20,648 nucleotides of DNA. It comes from a virus. The notes beneath the pieces are model-generated. The model made no database searches. It saw only the letters and a program-made list of their open reading frames with translations, and was not told the origin of the DNA. How positions within the stretch are numbered: the stretch's first letter is position 1; each line of letters starts with the position of its first letter. The stretch is from positions 1 to 20,648 of the IMG/VR virus record IMGVR_UViG_3300037189_001653; one strand, 5' to 3'. Shown piece after piece: positions 13,729 through 20,160 of the stretch. The position numbers and the translations under genes are program-made.

Positions 13729-16223
13729 TGGCAGGACCTTGGGAGCAATTTCAGCCTTCTTCCGAAGCCCAGTCAGCGCCTGCTGAAAGTGGGCCTTGGA
13801 GCCAATTTTCTGCAAAGCCTGCTGCGGAAGGCCCTGCTGTCGCAGCCACACCCGGCGAGCGAGAGTTTGCTGCTGACAAGGCGCTTGTCGAGCAGGCTGC
13901 TGGGCTTACGCCCGGCGCGCTGAAGGCTGCCAATTACGCTGCCCTCAATGCGTTCTTCCTGAATGCTCCCTCGCATGTTGTTTCTGCCTACACCGCCTTG
14001 AAGGAAGGCAGGCCTTACAAGGAGACTTTCGAAGAGCAAAAGCGCTATGAGAAGGCTCTGGAGCGTCAATATCCGACAGCCTCGACTGCTGGCACGGTTG
14101 CTGGTATGGGTGCTGGCTTCCTTGTTCCCATGGGCGCTGTTGGTCAAGCAGGGCGTCTGGCGGAAGCAGGGATGGCTGCGAAGCTGGCTGGGACTGCTGC
14201 TCCAGAGATCGTCAAGAAGGGCGCTGCAAAGATCGCTGGCCTTGCGCCTGCTGCGGGCGTGTCTGGGGCTATGTCTGGCATTGCTGGCGGGCTGGAGAAC
14301 CTTGATCCACAACAGGCCGTCAGGGACGCTGCTATTGGCGCTGGCGTAGGCGCGGCGGCGCAGGCGGTGCTGCCTGCTGTTGGTCGTTACTTCTCCAAAT
14401 ATCCAGACGCTTTTGATTCGGTGACTGGCAAATTAAAGCCAGAGCATGAAGCAGCCGTTCAGCAGGCCTTTGAAGGCCGTATGTCGCAGGCCGACATTGA
14501 CTCCTTCAAGGGCGAGCTTGCCGCCTCCTTTAAGAAGAGTGGCCCGACCGAGGCCGCTGCAAAAGAAGCCCTCCTAGCCAAGGAGACGGGCCAGCAGCCT
14601 ACGCGCAGTATGGTTACAGGCGAAAGGCCTACCACGGAGGCTACTGGGATTGCTGAGAAGGGCGCTATTGAAGCAGAATCAGCCTTGGAGGCCAAGCGCG
14701 CTGGCATGGCTGCGCCTGCTGGCTCTCCTACAGGTATTTCTGATGTTCTCCATGGCGCTCAGCAGGCCGGTAAGGCAGATGTCGCAACAGCATATAAGCC
14801 GGTGGACACTGCAAAGGGCAGATTTGTAGCGCCAGACCCGGATGCGCCAGCGCCTAATTTGGTGAAGCGCATCGATCCAAAGACAGGTGAGGTTGTTTGG
14901 AGGGATGCCTACTTCCTTCCCTCAATAAATCAGACCCTTCGCGCCGCCAAAATGCCGACAACTTTCAGCGCGCCTGGCGGCACTCAGGACCTGTATCCGC
15001 AGGCGGCGAAGGCGAAGCAGTTTCTTGAGGAAGGCCTTGGCTCTGGGCGCGCTCCCGATCCTGGCCAGCCATTCACATTCCCTAATTTGGAGCTTGTGAA
15101 GCGAACCCTGAACAAGTTTGCCAAGGATGCCGATCCCAGAGATGCCGAGATCATCCGCAAAATGGGTGATGGGTATGAGCTTGGCTTGAAGAAGATGATC
15201 GACGCCAATCTTTACCAGGGAGGCAACGGTCGCCAGATCTTTAAGGATCTGATGGACGCCCGTGCGGTTACCACAGAGTTCAAGAACAAGTTCTACGACA
15301 ACAAGGGTCCTGAAGGTCAAGCATTTGCCCGCGCCATGAAGGCGCTTGTAGACAGTCAAGCCAACAAGATTACGCCTGTCCTGTCTGATGCGTCAGCCAA
15401 GGCTGCGCAAGATGTTCTGACTGGCAGCATGCTCAACAGAAGCGTTGGGCTAGGCATGTATGATCGCTTTGAGCGCATCCTCAAGCCAAACTCTGCTGAG
15501 ATGGGGACTGTGCGCGACCAGATCCGTAATCAGGTTCTCAATGTTGGTGGGGACATGTCAAAGCTCCCATCCAAGATTGATGAGTTCTTGCGTGAGAACT
15601 CGGCGATAGCTTCGCGCGTCTTCACGGGCCAGCAGGGCGCTCCATCTGTCTCTGATCTTCGCCGCATGTCTGAGGCCATAAAGATCATCAATAAGAAGCC
15701 GGTATCGGGCGAGCAAAAAGAAAGCATGATTGTTAACGCAATCAAGGAAATCAATTCTGCGCTTGCTGGCGGTGCGACTGCTTACTTTCATGGGCCACTA
15801 CTGGGAACTGCTGCGTATGTTGGGTCCAAGGCCCTCAGGAAGGGCAGCGAAGCCATACAGGCTTCCTCGCGCAGGGCTGCCGAAAGGGCTGGCGCTCCAA
15901 ATGCTGAGTTTAAAGCGCCTGAATCTATGCGCTTCATCGATAAGCCGCCGGAGTTTGGAACATCTTTGAATGTGGAGCCTGCCCTTGAGGATCAAGGCGC
16001 TGGCCCAGGCTATCGTGCGCCTACGCCATTGCCACCCCTGACAATCAAAGGCCCCGGCAATCGCATGGGCAGGAAGTCTGGCGGGCGCGTTTCTGACAGG
16101 CTTGTCGCGGCTGTTGACCGGGCCAAGAAGAACATCAACAATCAGACGCAGACGCTTCTCAGAACCCCCGACAACCATGTCGCGCAAGCTCTTGAGATCG
16201 CCAACCGCAACCTAGAGAGCTGA
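13728..16223 (+). CDS. Ejection-type internal virion protein (831 aa)
   Basis: The start overlaps the upstream stop by one base. The N-terminus carries GPWEQF (residues 3-8) and GPWSQF (22-27), short motifs often repeated at the start of phage internal proteins. Residues about 120-143 (AGTVAGMGAGFLVPMGAVGQ) and 168-222 (IAGLAPAAGVSGAMSGIAGG, AAIGAGVGAAAQAVLPAVGR) are Gly/Ala-rich hydrophobic segments able to insert in membranes. The remainder is largely helical, with Lys/Glu-rich regions, and ends GGRVSDRLVAAVDRAKKN and TPDNHVAQALEIANRNLES, a C-terminal pattern seen in several phage ejection proteins. Together with the preceding muralytic protein it likely helps to form a DNA-entry channel. 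No catalytic motif was found, so the assignment is by context and composition. Confidence 0.68.
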   Translation: MAGPWEQFQPSSEAQSAPAESGPWSQFSAKPAAEGPAVAATPGEREFAADKALVEQAAGLTPGALKAANYAALNAFFLNAPSHVVSAYTALKEGRPYKETFEEQKRYEKALERQYPTASTAGTVAGMGAGFLVPMGAVGQAGRLAEAGMAAKLAGTAAPEIVKKGAAKIAGLAPAAGVSGAMSGIAGGLENLDPQQAVRDAAIGAGVGAAAQAVLPAVGRYFSKYPDAFDSVTGKLKPEHEAAVQQAFEGRMSQADIDSFKGELAASFKKSGPTEAAAKEALLAKETGQQPTRSMVTGERPTTEATGIAEKGAIEAESALEAKRAGMAAPAGSPTGISDVLHGAQQAGKADVATAYKPVDTAKGRFVAPDPDAPAPNLVKRIDPKTGEVVWRDAYFLPSINQTLRAAKMPTTFSAPGGTQDLYPQAAKAKQFLEEGLGSGRAPDPGQPFTFPNLELVKRTLNKFAKDADPRDAEIIRKMGDGYELGLKKMIDANLYQGGNGRQIFKDLMDARAVTTEFKNKFYDNKGPEGQAFARAMKALVDSQANKITPVLSDASAKAAQDVLTGSMLNRSVGLGMYDRFERILKPNSAEMGTVRDQIRNQVLNVGGDMSKLPSKIDEFLRENSAIASRVFTGQQGAPSVSDLRRMSEAIKIINKKPVSGEQKESMIVNAIKEINSALAGGATAYFHGPLLGTAAYVGSKALRKGSEAIQASSRRAAERAGAPNAEFKAPESMRFIDKPPEFGTSLNVEPALEDQGAGPGYRAPTPLPPLTIKGPGNRMGRKSGGRVSDRLVAAVDRAKKNINNQTQTLLRTPDNHVAQALEIANRNLES

Positions 16224-16226
16224 GCC

Positions 16227-17084
16227 ATGACTACTGCCAACAAGTCGCTCTATCAGCCTGCCAACGGGTCAAACGTCAATACGTGGGATGTGCCGTTAAA
16301 CGCTAATGCTGATTACATCGATGCGGCCTTTGGCGCGGTCACGCTGCTCAATGCATCGTCTGGATCTGCGACCCTGTCTCTTGCGCAATATCGCCCCCTG
16401 ATTCTCGATGTCAGTGGAGTTATGTCCGCAAATGTCACCTACACCATCCCAACTGGTGTGGGAGGCCAGTGGATTGTCAGGAACAGGACCACAGGCGGCT
16501 CATACACGGTTACCATTGCCTACCAAGGCGGTGGCCCTACCCTTGAGGTGCCCCGTGGCGCTACGGTCCCACTCTACTCCGATACGACGACAAGCCCTGC
16601 CACATACGGCATCTATGCGTCTTCTGTTGGCGTTGGATCTACAGTCCCAGGGTCGTCTACCCAAATCATATTTAACAATGCCGGTGCCTACGCAGCGTCT
16701 GCGAACCTTACTTGGAATGGCACCACCTTGGCTGCCAGCAACATATCGACCGGCGGCACGATCACGGCGACAGGGGCTATCACATCGTCTGATGCGGTTA
16801 CCGCCTTCTCTGATCGTTCTTTGAAGCGCGATATCCAAACCATCGAGCATGCTGTCGATCTTGTGAAGAGAATGCGCGGCGTCTCTTACGAGATGATTAA
16901 TACAGGCAAGCTCGGTGTTGGAGTCATTGCGCAGGAGATGCAGGAGGTTATCCCACAGGTCGTCTTGGACAACAACGGCATTCTGTCGGTAGCCTATGGC
17001 AACTTGACTGCTGTACTGATCGAGGCCGTCAAAGAGATGGCTGCGCGCATCGATCAGCTTGAAGGAAAGACCCCAGCCGGTTAG
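16227..17084 (+). CDS. Tail fibre with C-terminal S74 intramolecular chaperone (285 aa)
   Basis: Residues 1-35 (MTTANKSLYQPANGSNVNTW, DVPLNANADYIDAAFG) form a common N-terminal attachment module of aquatic phage fibres. Residues 40-130 are a beta-rich shaft containing GQWIVRNRTTGGSYTVTIAY. The C-terminus is an S74 chaperone: FSDRSLKRDIQTIEHAVDLV with Ser195 and Lys200 at the dyad spacing, GVGVIAQEMQEVIPQVV, and the helix AVLIEAVKEMAARIDQLEG. By family knowledge the chaperone trimerises the fibre and is cut off before Ser195. It is distinct in N-terminus and shaft from the S74 fibre at 756-1418, so the phage has at least two such proteins. Its stop codon lies in the loop of the hairpin at 17070-17093, and it is the last + strand gene. 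Confidence 0.88.
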   Translation: MTTANKSLYQPANGSNVNTWDVPLNANADYIDAAFGAVTLLNASSGSATLSLAQYRPLILDVSGVMSANVTYTIPTGVGGQWIVRNRTTGGSYTVTIAYQGGGPTLEVPRGATVPLYSDTTTSPATYGIYASSVGVGSTVPGSSTQIIFNNAGAYAASANLTWNGTTLAASNISTGGTITATGAITSSDAVTAFSDRSLKRDIQTIEHAVDLVKRMRGVSYEMINTGKLGVGVIAQEMQEVIPQVVLDNNGILSVAYGNLTAVLIEAVKEMAARIDQLEGKTPAG

Positions 17085-17093
17085 GGCTGGGGT
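17070..17093 (+). terminator. GC-rich hairpin, likely end-of-module terminator
   Basis: ACCCCAGCC at 17070-17078 pairs perfectly with GGCTGGGGT at 17085-17093; the six-base loop GGTTAG contains the TAG stop of the fibre gene. A run of T is missing after it on the + strand (AAGTGCGTTTC follows), so it is only a probable intrinsic terminator. Read on the - strand it is followed by TCTTTCC, slightly more terminator-like, so it may act on transcripts arriving from either side of this convergent junction. Confidence 0.6.
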
Positions 17094-17215
17094 AAGTGCG
17101 TTTCGAACAATCACGAAGTGAGCTGGGCCTACAAGCGCCTGACGCATAACTATCGCCGCATGTAAGCCAAGGACCATTCCTTGACTCGATTAGTGTGCCA
17201 CAGTTCCGATTAGCT
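17085..17215. other. Convergent intergenic region between structural and early-type modules
   Basis: The + strand genes end at 17084 and the - strand genes end at 17216. Besides the terminator arm, it contains a smaller hairpin (CAAGGA at 17168-17173, TCCTTG at 17178-17183), one GACTC site (17183-17187, a GANTC methylation target) and an open + frame from 17085 to the TAA at 17163-17165 that continues the frame of the fibre gene past its TAG. No start with a ribosome-binding site is seen for that short frame. Confidence 0.6.
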
Positions 17216-17410
17216 TCAAGCTGGATTTCGGTTGAAGGTGATATTTATTTCTGCGCGAATGTCCTGATTGCGCCAGCACCAGCACTCCCCATTTTCCTGA
17301 AAGCATACCCAGATAAGGTCATGTTCAGGGCCATAGTCTATCGTCATCTGGGCTAGAGCTTTTCCCTTCGGAGTCACCACGGGTATAGGTGGGTTCAATT
17401 GTAAGATCAT
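17216..17410 (-). CDS. Small conserved phage hypothetical protein (64 aa)
   Basis: The chosen start is the ATG at 17410, giving MILQLNPPIPVVTPKGKALA; the open frame extends upstream to 17518, but that part overlaps a stronger gene and does not resemble a family. The rest reads MTIDYGPEHDLIWVCFQENG, ECWCWRNQDIRAEINITFNR. The pattern NPPIPV.TPKGKALA...IDYGPEHDL.W.CF...GECW...N..IRA..N is frequent in phages of Proteobacteria, always as a short protein of unknown role. It overlaps the end of the upstream gene by 86 bases in another frame. It is the last gene of the leftward module. The small size, conserved Trp/Cys and lack of membrane span give no clear function. Confidence 0.75.
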   Translation of the reverse strand: MILQLNPPIPVVTPKGKALAQMTIDYGPEHDLIWVCFQENGECWCWRNQDIRAEINITFNRNPA

Positions 17411-17936
17411 GTTCTGGGTTCCATTCGTTGCGCTTCTTGATGAAGACTGGATGTAGTTCGTTCTGAGGTATGAAGAAGTAAGGTGGTCGCCCACCCATGC
17501 TCCAGAAGTGTTTCTCATTGCTTTTCGCGTCCAAACCCTTCATCCAACCACGGACGCAAAGATAAGGCGCATATCCTGTTACCAAGAAATAGTAGTGATC
17601 TGGATTGTCTTTCTCGTCTTCCTTAACAACACGAAGGAAGCCGTTGTGTTTCAGTGTCGCCCGCACTTGGATGTTTGTTCCAATGTCTGCTTTGCTGTAG
17701 GTGTTGACAGAACCATCGTAGTAAAGGTCCAAAACCTTGGCGACACAGACTTCACCCATTGCTCCTTGAATGTGTATTTGCAGCATTGAAAATTCGTCTT
17801 CTACAAAGCCGCCGGAAGCTTTTGAATTTCGTTTCGTTGATTCATGATGGCGCACCACGCCAACATTTGATGCGTTCTGCATTTCTGTTTGGGACAGGGT
17901 TACCCATACGCATCCGCCGTCTTGTCTCATTGTCAT
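17325..17936 (-). CDS. Phage protein with possible PD-(D/E)XK nuclease fold (203 aa)
   Basis: It begins with an ATG overlapping the end of the GcrA-like gene (ATGA). Residues 58-95 hold GAMGEVCVAKVLDL, ADIG and IQVRATL, giving Glu62, Asp84 and Gln90-Val-Arg92. This order resembles the E...D...(E/Q)XK signature of PD-(D/E)XK nucleases, with Arg replacing Lys. After it come YYFLVTGYAPYLCVRGWMKG and GGRPPYFFIPQNELHP, a pattern familiar from widespread phage proteins (VTG...V.GW..G.DAK....GRP.YF.PQ..L). Activity is inferred; the Lys-to-Arg change could mean a degenerate or binding-only fold. The C-terminus, from about residue 165, is polar and overlaps the next gene. A role in DNA processing would suit this module. 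Confidence 0.7.
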   Translation of the reverse strand: MTMRQDGGCVWVTLSQTEMQNASNVGVVRHHESTKRNSKASGGFVEDEFSMLQIHIQGAMGEVCVAKVLDLYYDGSVNTYSKADIGTNIQVRATLKHNGFLRVVKEDEKDNPDHYYFLVTGYAPYLCVRGWMKGLDAKSNEKHFWSMGGRPPYFFIPQNELHPVFIKKRNEWNPEHDLTIEPTYTRGDSEGKSSSPDDDRLWP

Positions 17937-18451
17937 TCCTTGATCACCTTCTTTACAGGCGGAAGATAGCAGAGCTTCATATGCTCATCGCAATAGGAGC
18001 GTCCAACTTTGGTGCGCCCACAGAACAGGAAGTCTGCCGGATTGCCTGCGTTGATGATGAAGCGACATGATTTGGATGTTAGTTTTTCGAATGGTATTGC
18101 CCTTACAGGCTCCGGTTCAGGCGGCTCTTCACAGACGATTGGCATGGCTATCTCCCCCACAGGCTCTACGTTAACCATAGCCAATGGGATTGCCTTGTCT
18201 TCAATCTGGTAGATAGCATTCTCAACAGGTGGCGGAAGATTTGCTAGGCGTTCCGCCTCCAGTCTCCTTGTTTCAGCCCTGATGGCTCGGACGCGCTGAT
18301 CAGATATCCTTACATCAAGCTTCCCAGCTTCGCGCATCCTGTGGATTTTCCCAAGGATAGAGCTTCGCGTAACGCCTAAACGCTTGGCTATCTCAGCGCC
18401 CGTAAGGCCTTGAGACCATAGGCCAATCATCTCATTGACTTTGTCGTTCAT
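17933..18451 (-). CDS. gcrA: GcrA-family cell-cycle regulator homologue (172 aa)
   Basis: The N-terminus (MIGLWSQGLTGAEIAKRLGV, TRSSILGKIHRM) matches the GcrA helix-turn-helix, in which ..LW.EGLS..QIA..LG.VTRNAVIGK.HR is typical. The C-terminus carries SCRFIINAGNPADFLFCGRT and GRSYCDEHMKLCYLPP, matching the family's C-terminal CRWP...P.F.FCG....G..YC..H...AY pattern, here Cys129, Cys144, Cys154 and His157. In alphaproteobacteria such as Caulobacter, GcrA binds RNA polymerase sigma70 and acts at promoters with CcrM-methylated GANTC sites. A phage copy could steer host cell-cycle genes or phage promoters. The middle (residues 70-120) is a Pro/Glu-rich linker. It overlaps the next gene by four bases and follows a hairpin. 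Confidence 0.9.
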   Translation of the reverse strand: MNDKVNEMIGLWSQGLTGAEIAKRLGVTRSSILGKIHRMREAGKLDVRISDQRVRAIRAETRRLEAERLANLPPPVENAIYQIEDKAIPLAMVNVEPVGEIAMPIVCEEPPEPEPVRAIPFEKLTSKSCRFIINAGNPADFLFCGRTKVGRSYCDEHMKLCYLPPVKKVIKE

Positions 18452-18469
18452 AGCTTCACCCGTTGTGGG

Positions 18470-18495
18470 GTGGCGGCTAGGTCAGCAGCCGCCAC
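18470..18495 (-). other. Hairpin in the leader of the GcrA-like gene
   Basis: GTGGCGGCT at 18470-18478 pairs perfectly with AGCCGCCAC at 18487-18495, with an eight-base loop. It lies between the stop of the DUF6378-like gene and the GcrA-like start, ending 19 bases before that ATG. On the - strand no T run follows (CCCCACAACGGG), so a plain intrinsic terminator is unlikely; an RNA-stability or translation-control element is possible. Confidence 0.6.
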
Positions 18496-18503
18496 TGGTT
18501 TGG

Positions 18504-18866
18504 TTAGGAATGCTCTTGGCTCTCTTCAAGGTTTATCGCTGCTGTCTCTGCGATATCTCTTTCTAGCTGAGCCATGTGCATCGCATCTAGCTCCGGGCTC
18601 CCTGCTTGCTCAGTGATTAACTCACCGGCAAAGGCCAAGTAATTGATCCCATCCACGTAGTGATCAGGGTTCTGCCGGTCGTTCCCAATACGGGAAAGCT
18701 TTACTGCATGCAGGACAAGCGCGATGTCATGTGGCGTCAGCTCCATGTTGGTGAGGATGCTAGCGATTTGCGCCACACGGCCCATGCCAACACGCATGTC
18801 GCCGTACTTTGGATTGCGCTCGTTGAAGATGCGGGTCGCATCCATCATGAAGTCTCTATATTCCAT
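18504..18866 (-). CDS. DUF6378-like phage protein (120 aa)
   Basis: A strong AGGAGA six bases upstream supports the ATG at 18866. Residues 8-75 read DATRIFNERNPKYGDMRVGM, GRVAQIASILTNMELTPHDI and ALVLHAVKLSRIGNDRQNPD HYVD, matching the DUF6378 pattern (R...YGD......A...S......LTP.D.AL....LKL.R......D...D..GY). This all-helical fold is common in phage early regions; its function is not known, although its helical pattern recalls MazG-type nucleotide hydrolases, which is only a resemblance. The C-terminus is acidic. It is translated in the same direction as the recombination genes upstream of it and precedes the hairpin and the GcrA-like gene. Confidence 0.82.
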   Translation of the reverse strand: MEYRDFMMDATRIFNERNPKYGDMRVGMGRVAQIASILTNMELTPHDIALVLHAVKLSRIGNDRQNPDHYVDGINYLAFAGELITEQAGSPELDAMHMAQLERDIAETAAINLEESQEHS

Positions 18867-18893
18867 GGTTTTCTCCTGAGGTTATTGGATTGA

Positions 18894-19232
18894 TTAGTAG
18901 CTCCGGGGACCAGGCCTGATTGGCCCCCTTGGCGGATTACGCATGGACCCAGATGCTCTAGAACCATCTTCCATGATCTCTTCTTGGTCCATGTCCAAGA
19001 ACTCCTGCGCTTTACCAATGCAGGAGGTGTTGATGATGACCTTGCCCCTGTCCTGCCACCAGACTTCGCCGCCCATGTTCTTGCGCCGGTAGAACAGATG
19101 GAAGACAACAAACTCCTGCCTGTTCATGATGGCGCACAACTCTTCCTCAGAGTTGGCTGGGTGGTCTAGGGTTAGTTGATGGGTCAGCATACCAGACGCG
19201 CTGCCCATGTTCATTGTGATCAAGAATCGCAT
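18894..19232 (-). CDS. Conserved phage hypothetical protein (112 aa)
   Basis: The ATG at 19232 has GGTGGGG just upstream and overlaps the end of the HNH gene by 13 bases. The protein begins MRFLITMNMGSASGMLTHQL, continues TLDHPANSEEELCAIMNRQE, FVVFHLFYRRK, and then WWQDRGKVIINTSCIGKAQE. Its ordered part (about residues 1-80) resembles a small family seen in phage early regions, with MRFLITM.M.SA.G at the start and a central RG.(I/V)IINT..IGK. The last 25 residues are Pro/Arg-rich and likely disordered. No catalytic motif or membrane span is visible, and the role is unknown. Confidence 0.72.
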   Translation of the reverse strand: MRFLITMNMGSASGMLTHQLTLDHPANSEEELCAIMNRQEFVVFHLFYRRKNMGGEVWWQDRGKVIINTSCIGKAQEFLDMDQEEIMEDGSRASGSMRNPPRGPIRPGPRSY

Positions 19233-19591
19233 GTATCCCCACCGTCATTTCTAAGGACCACTGACCCGTCCATGCGTTTTTTCCATTTAGAAAAGCGCCC
19301 GCCGGGAAGTGGTGACTTGGTTCTTGATGCCCCTATGTGCTTTTGGTGCTTTCTTTTCACCTTGGCAATCAACGGAGCGTCAACGCTGCTAGTATGAGCC
19401 CTGTGGCACTTGCGATGAGCAACCAGCCAGTTGCTTTCATCGTCTCTGCCACCAGCCTCCAAAGGAATATCATGACTTACATCCCACTCTTGGCCAGGAA
19501 CGACCTTCATACTGCATAGATGGCATACGCCTTCATGCCGCAGAAAGATATCAGCCCTCATCTTGGCCGTTATGCGTACACGCTTGATCAA
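19220..19591 (-). CDS. HNH endonuclease (123 aa)
   Basis: The protein has the short HNH (beta-beta-alpha-metal) domain. CHLC (Cys23, Cys26) with HRKC (His59, Cys62) forms a likely structural zinc site. WDVSHDIPLEAGGRDDESNWLVAHRKCH supplies the catalytic histidine (His40), Asn54 and the metal-binding His63. The family cuts DNA using one metal ion. Free-standing HNH proteins of this size occur in phages both as selfish homing enzymes and as DNA-processing factors; here the tight ATGA overlap with the preceding gene and 13-base overlap with the next favour a long-resident operon gene, not a recent homing insertion. The C-terminal 45 residues are basic, suiting DNA contact. Confidence 0.88.
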   Translation of the reverse strand: MIKRVRITAKMRADIFLRHEGVCHLCSMKVVPGQEWDVSHDIPLEAGGRDDESNWLVAHRKCHRAHTSSVDAPLIAKVKRKHQKHIGASRTKSPLPGGRFSKWKKRMDGSVVLRNDGGDTCDS

Positions 19592-19833
19592 TGGACCGGC
19601 TCGTCTTCGCTGCTGTAGAAAGAGTTGATGGTGTTCATGGCATTATGCATGAAGGTAGCCGCCATAGCTTGAGCCATCAGAAGACCGCCCTCCTGAGACA
19701 GGACGATCTTGATGAAGGTAAAGTTAAGGGCGGCAACGGCTATCTGTCTTCTTTTGCCAGATAGCATCTTGTCAATCTTTTCGGACAGAGCGACAACTTC
19801 TGTGGCTTCTTCATCTTCTAAATGTGACATCAT
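19588..19833 (-). CDS. Small hypothetical protein (81 aa)
   Basis: It begins at ATG 19833 and overlaps the HNH start by ATGA. The first 25 residues are acidic (MSHLEDEEATEVVALSEKID), followed by MLSGKRRQIAVAALNFTFIK and the moderately hydrophobic IVLSQEGGLLMAQAMAATFM. The C-terminus ends in SFYSSEDEPVH. The protein appears helical; the hydrophobic stretches are interrupted by charged and polar residues, so a true membrane span is doubtful. The family is not recognised. Its place between the helical protein and the nuclease suggests it belongs to the DNA-handling operon, without a definable role. Confidence 0.65.
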   Translation of the reverse strand: MMSHLEDEEATEVVALSEKIDKMLSGKRRQIAVAALNFTFIKIVLSQEGGLLMAQAMAATFMHNAMNTINSFYSSEDEPVH

Positions 19834-19834
19834 T

Positions 19835-20152
19835 TTACAGTCTCATTTCTGCGCGTTTTGACGCTTCGATTGATTGCCATTCATGGAACTTCATGCGGAT
19901 GTATTCGAGCTTTACCTTCAAGAAGGCAGCCTTCTCGCGAGCCTTCACCATGCTGGTGATGAACTCGCCCCATTCCTGAGATGCTTTCGTCTGCATCTCA
20001 GCGCGACTGACCGGCATGTCGCCCAAGGAGAGCATCATGCGGGCCAGTACTGCGCTTTTGGTCTCTTCCAGAAGAGATGCGGCAGAGTCAGCATCCACAT
20101 ATGCTTTCGCAACAATGCGATACTGTTCCGAAAGTGGCAGATTGCTGTCCAT
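19835..20152 (-). CDS. Helical phage protein from recombination module (105 aa)
   Basis: It starts at ATG 20152 and ends one base before the next gene. The sequence is almost entirely alpha-helical: IVAKAYVDADSAASLLEETK, SAVLARMMLSLGDMPVSRAE, MQTKASQEWGEFITSMVKAR and LKVKLEYIRMKFHEWQSIEA. The pattern (DA..AA..LEE.KSA.L...M...GDMPVSRAE...KAS..W..Y......AR..A..LKVKLEYI+MKF) is characteristic of a phage family found beside lambda-type exonuclease and single-strand-binding genes. Its biochemical role is not established; a partner in strand handling is inferred from that neighbourhood. No membrane segment or signal peptide is visible. Confidence 0.75.
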   Translation of the reverse strand: MDSNLPLSEQYRIVAKAYVDADSAASLLEETKSAVLARMMLSLGDMPVSRAEMQTKASQEWGEFITSMVKAREKAAFLKVKLEYIRMKFHEWQSIEASKRAEMRL

Positions 20153-20160
20153 GCTTCACC

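Noticed and set aside
12286-13851. 521-codon open frame on the - strand
   Set aside because: It lies antisense to the coiled-coil part of the 1277-aa ejection-type protein, whose composition and ending are family-like. The antisense frame gives a Leu/Arg/Ser-rich product with no recognisable motif, so it is a shadow of codon bias.
17168-17183. Second terminator hairpin in the convergent region
   Set aside because: The stem is only six base pairs and has no T tract on either strand; noted under the intergenic region but not called as a terminator.
17411-17518. Longer start for the 64-aa protein
   Set aside because: The extra 36 codons lie inside the 203-aa gene and read Ser/Asn-rich without family resemblance, while the ATG at 17410 precedes the conserved NPPIPV segment.
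19220-19591. HNH gene as a recently inserted homing endonuclease
   Set aside because: It overlaps both neighbours in coding sequence and shows no flanking intron or interrupted gene, which fits an operon member better.
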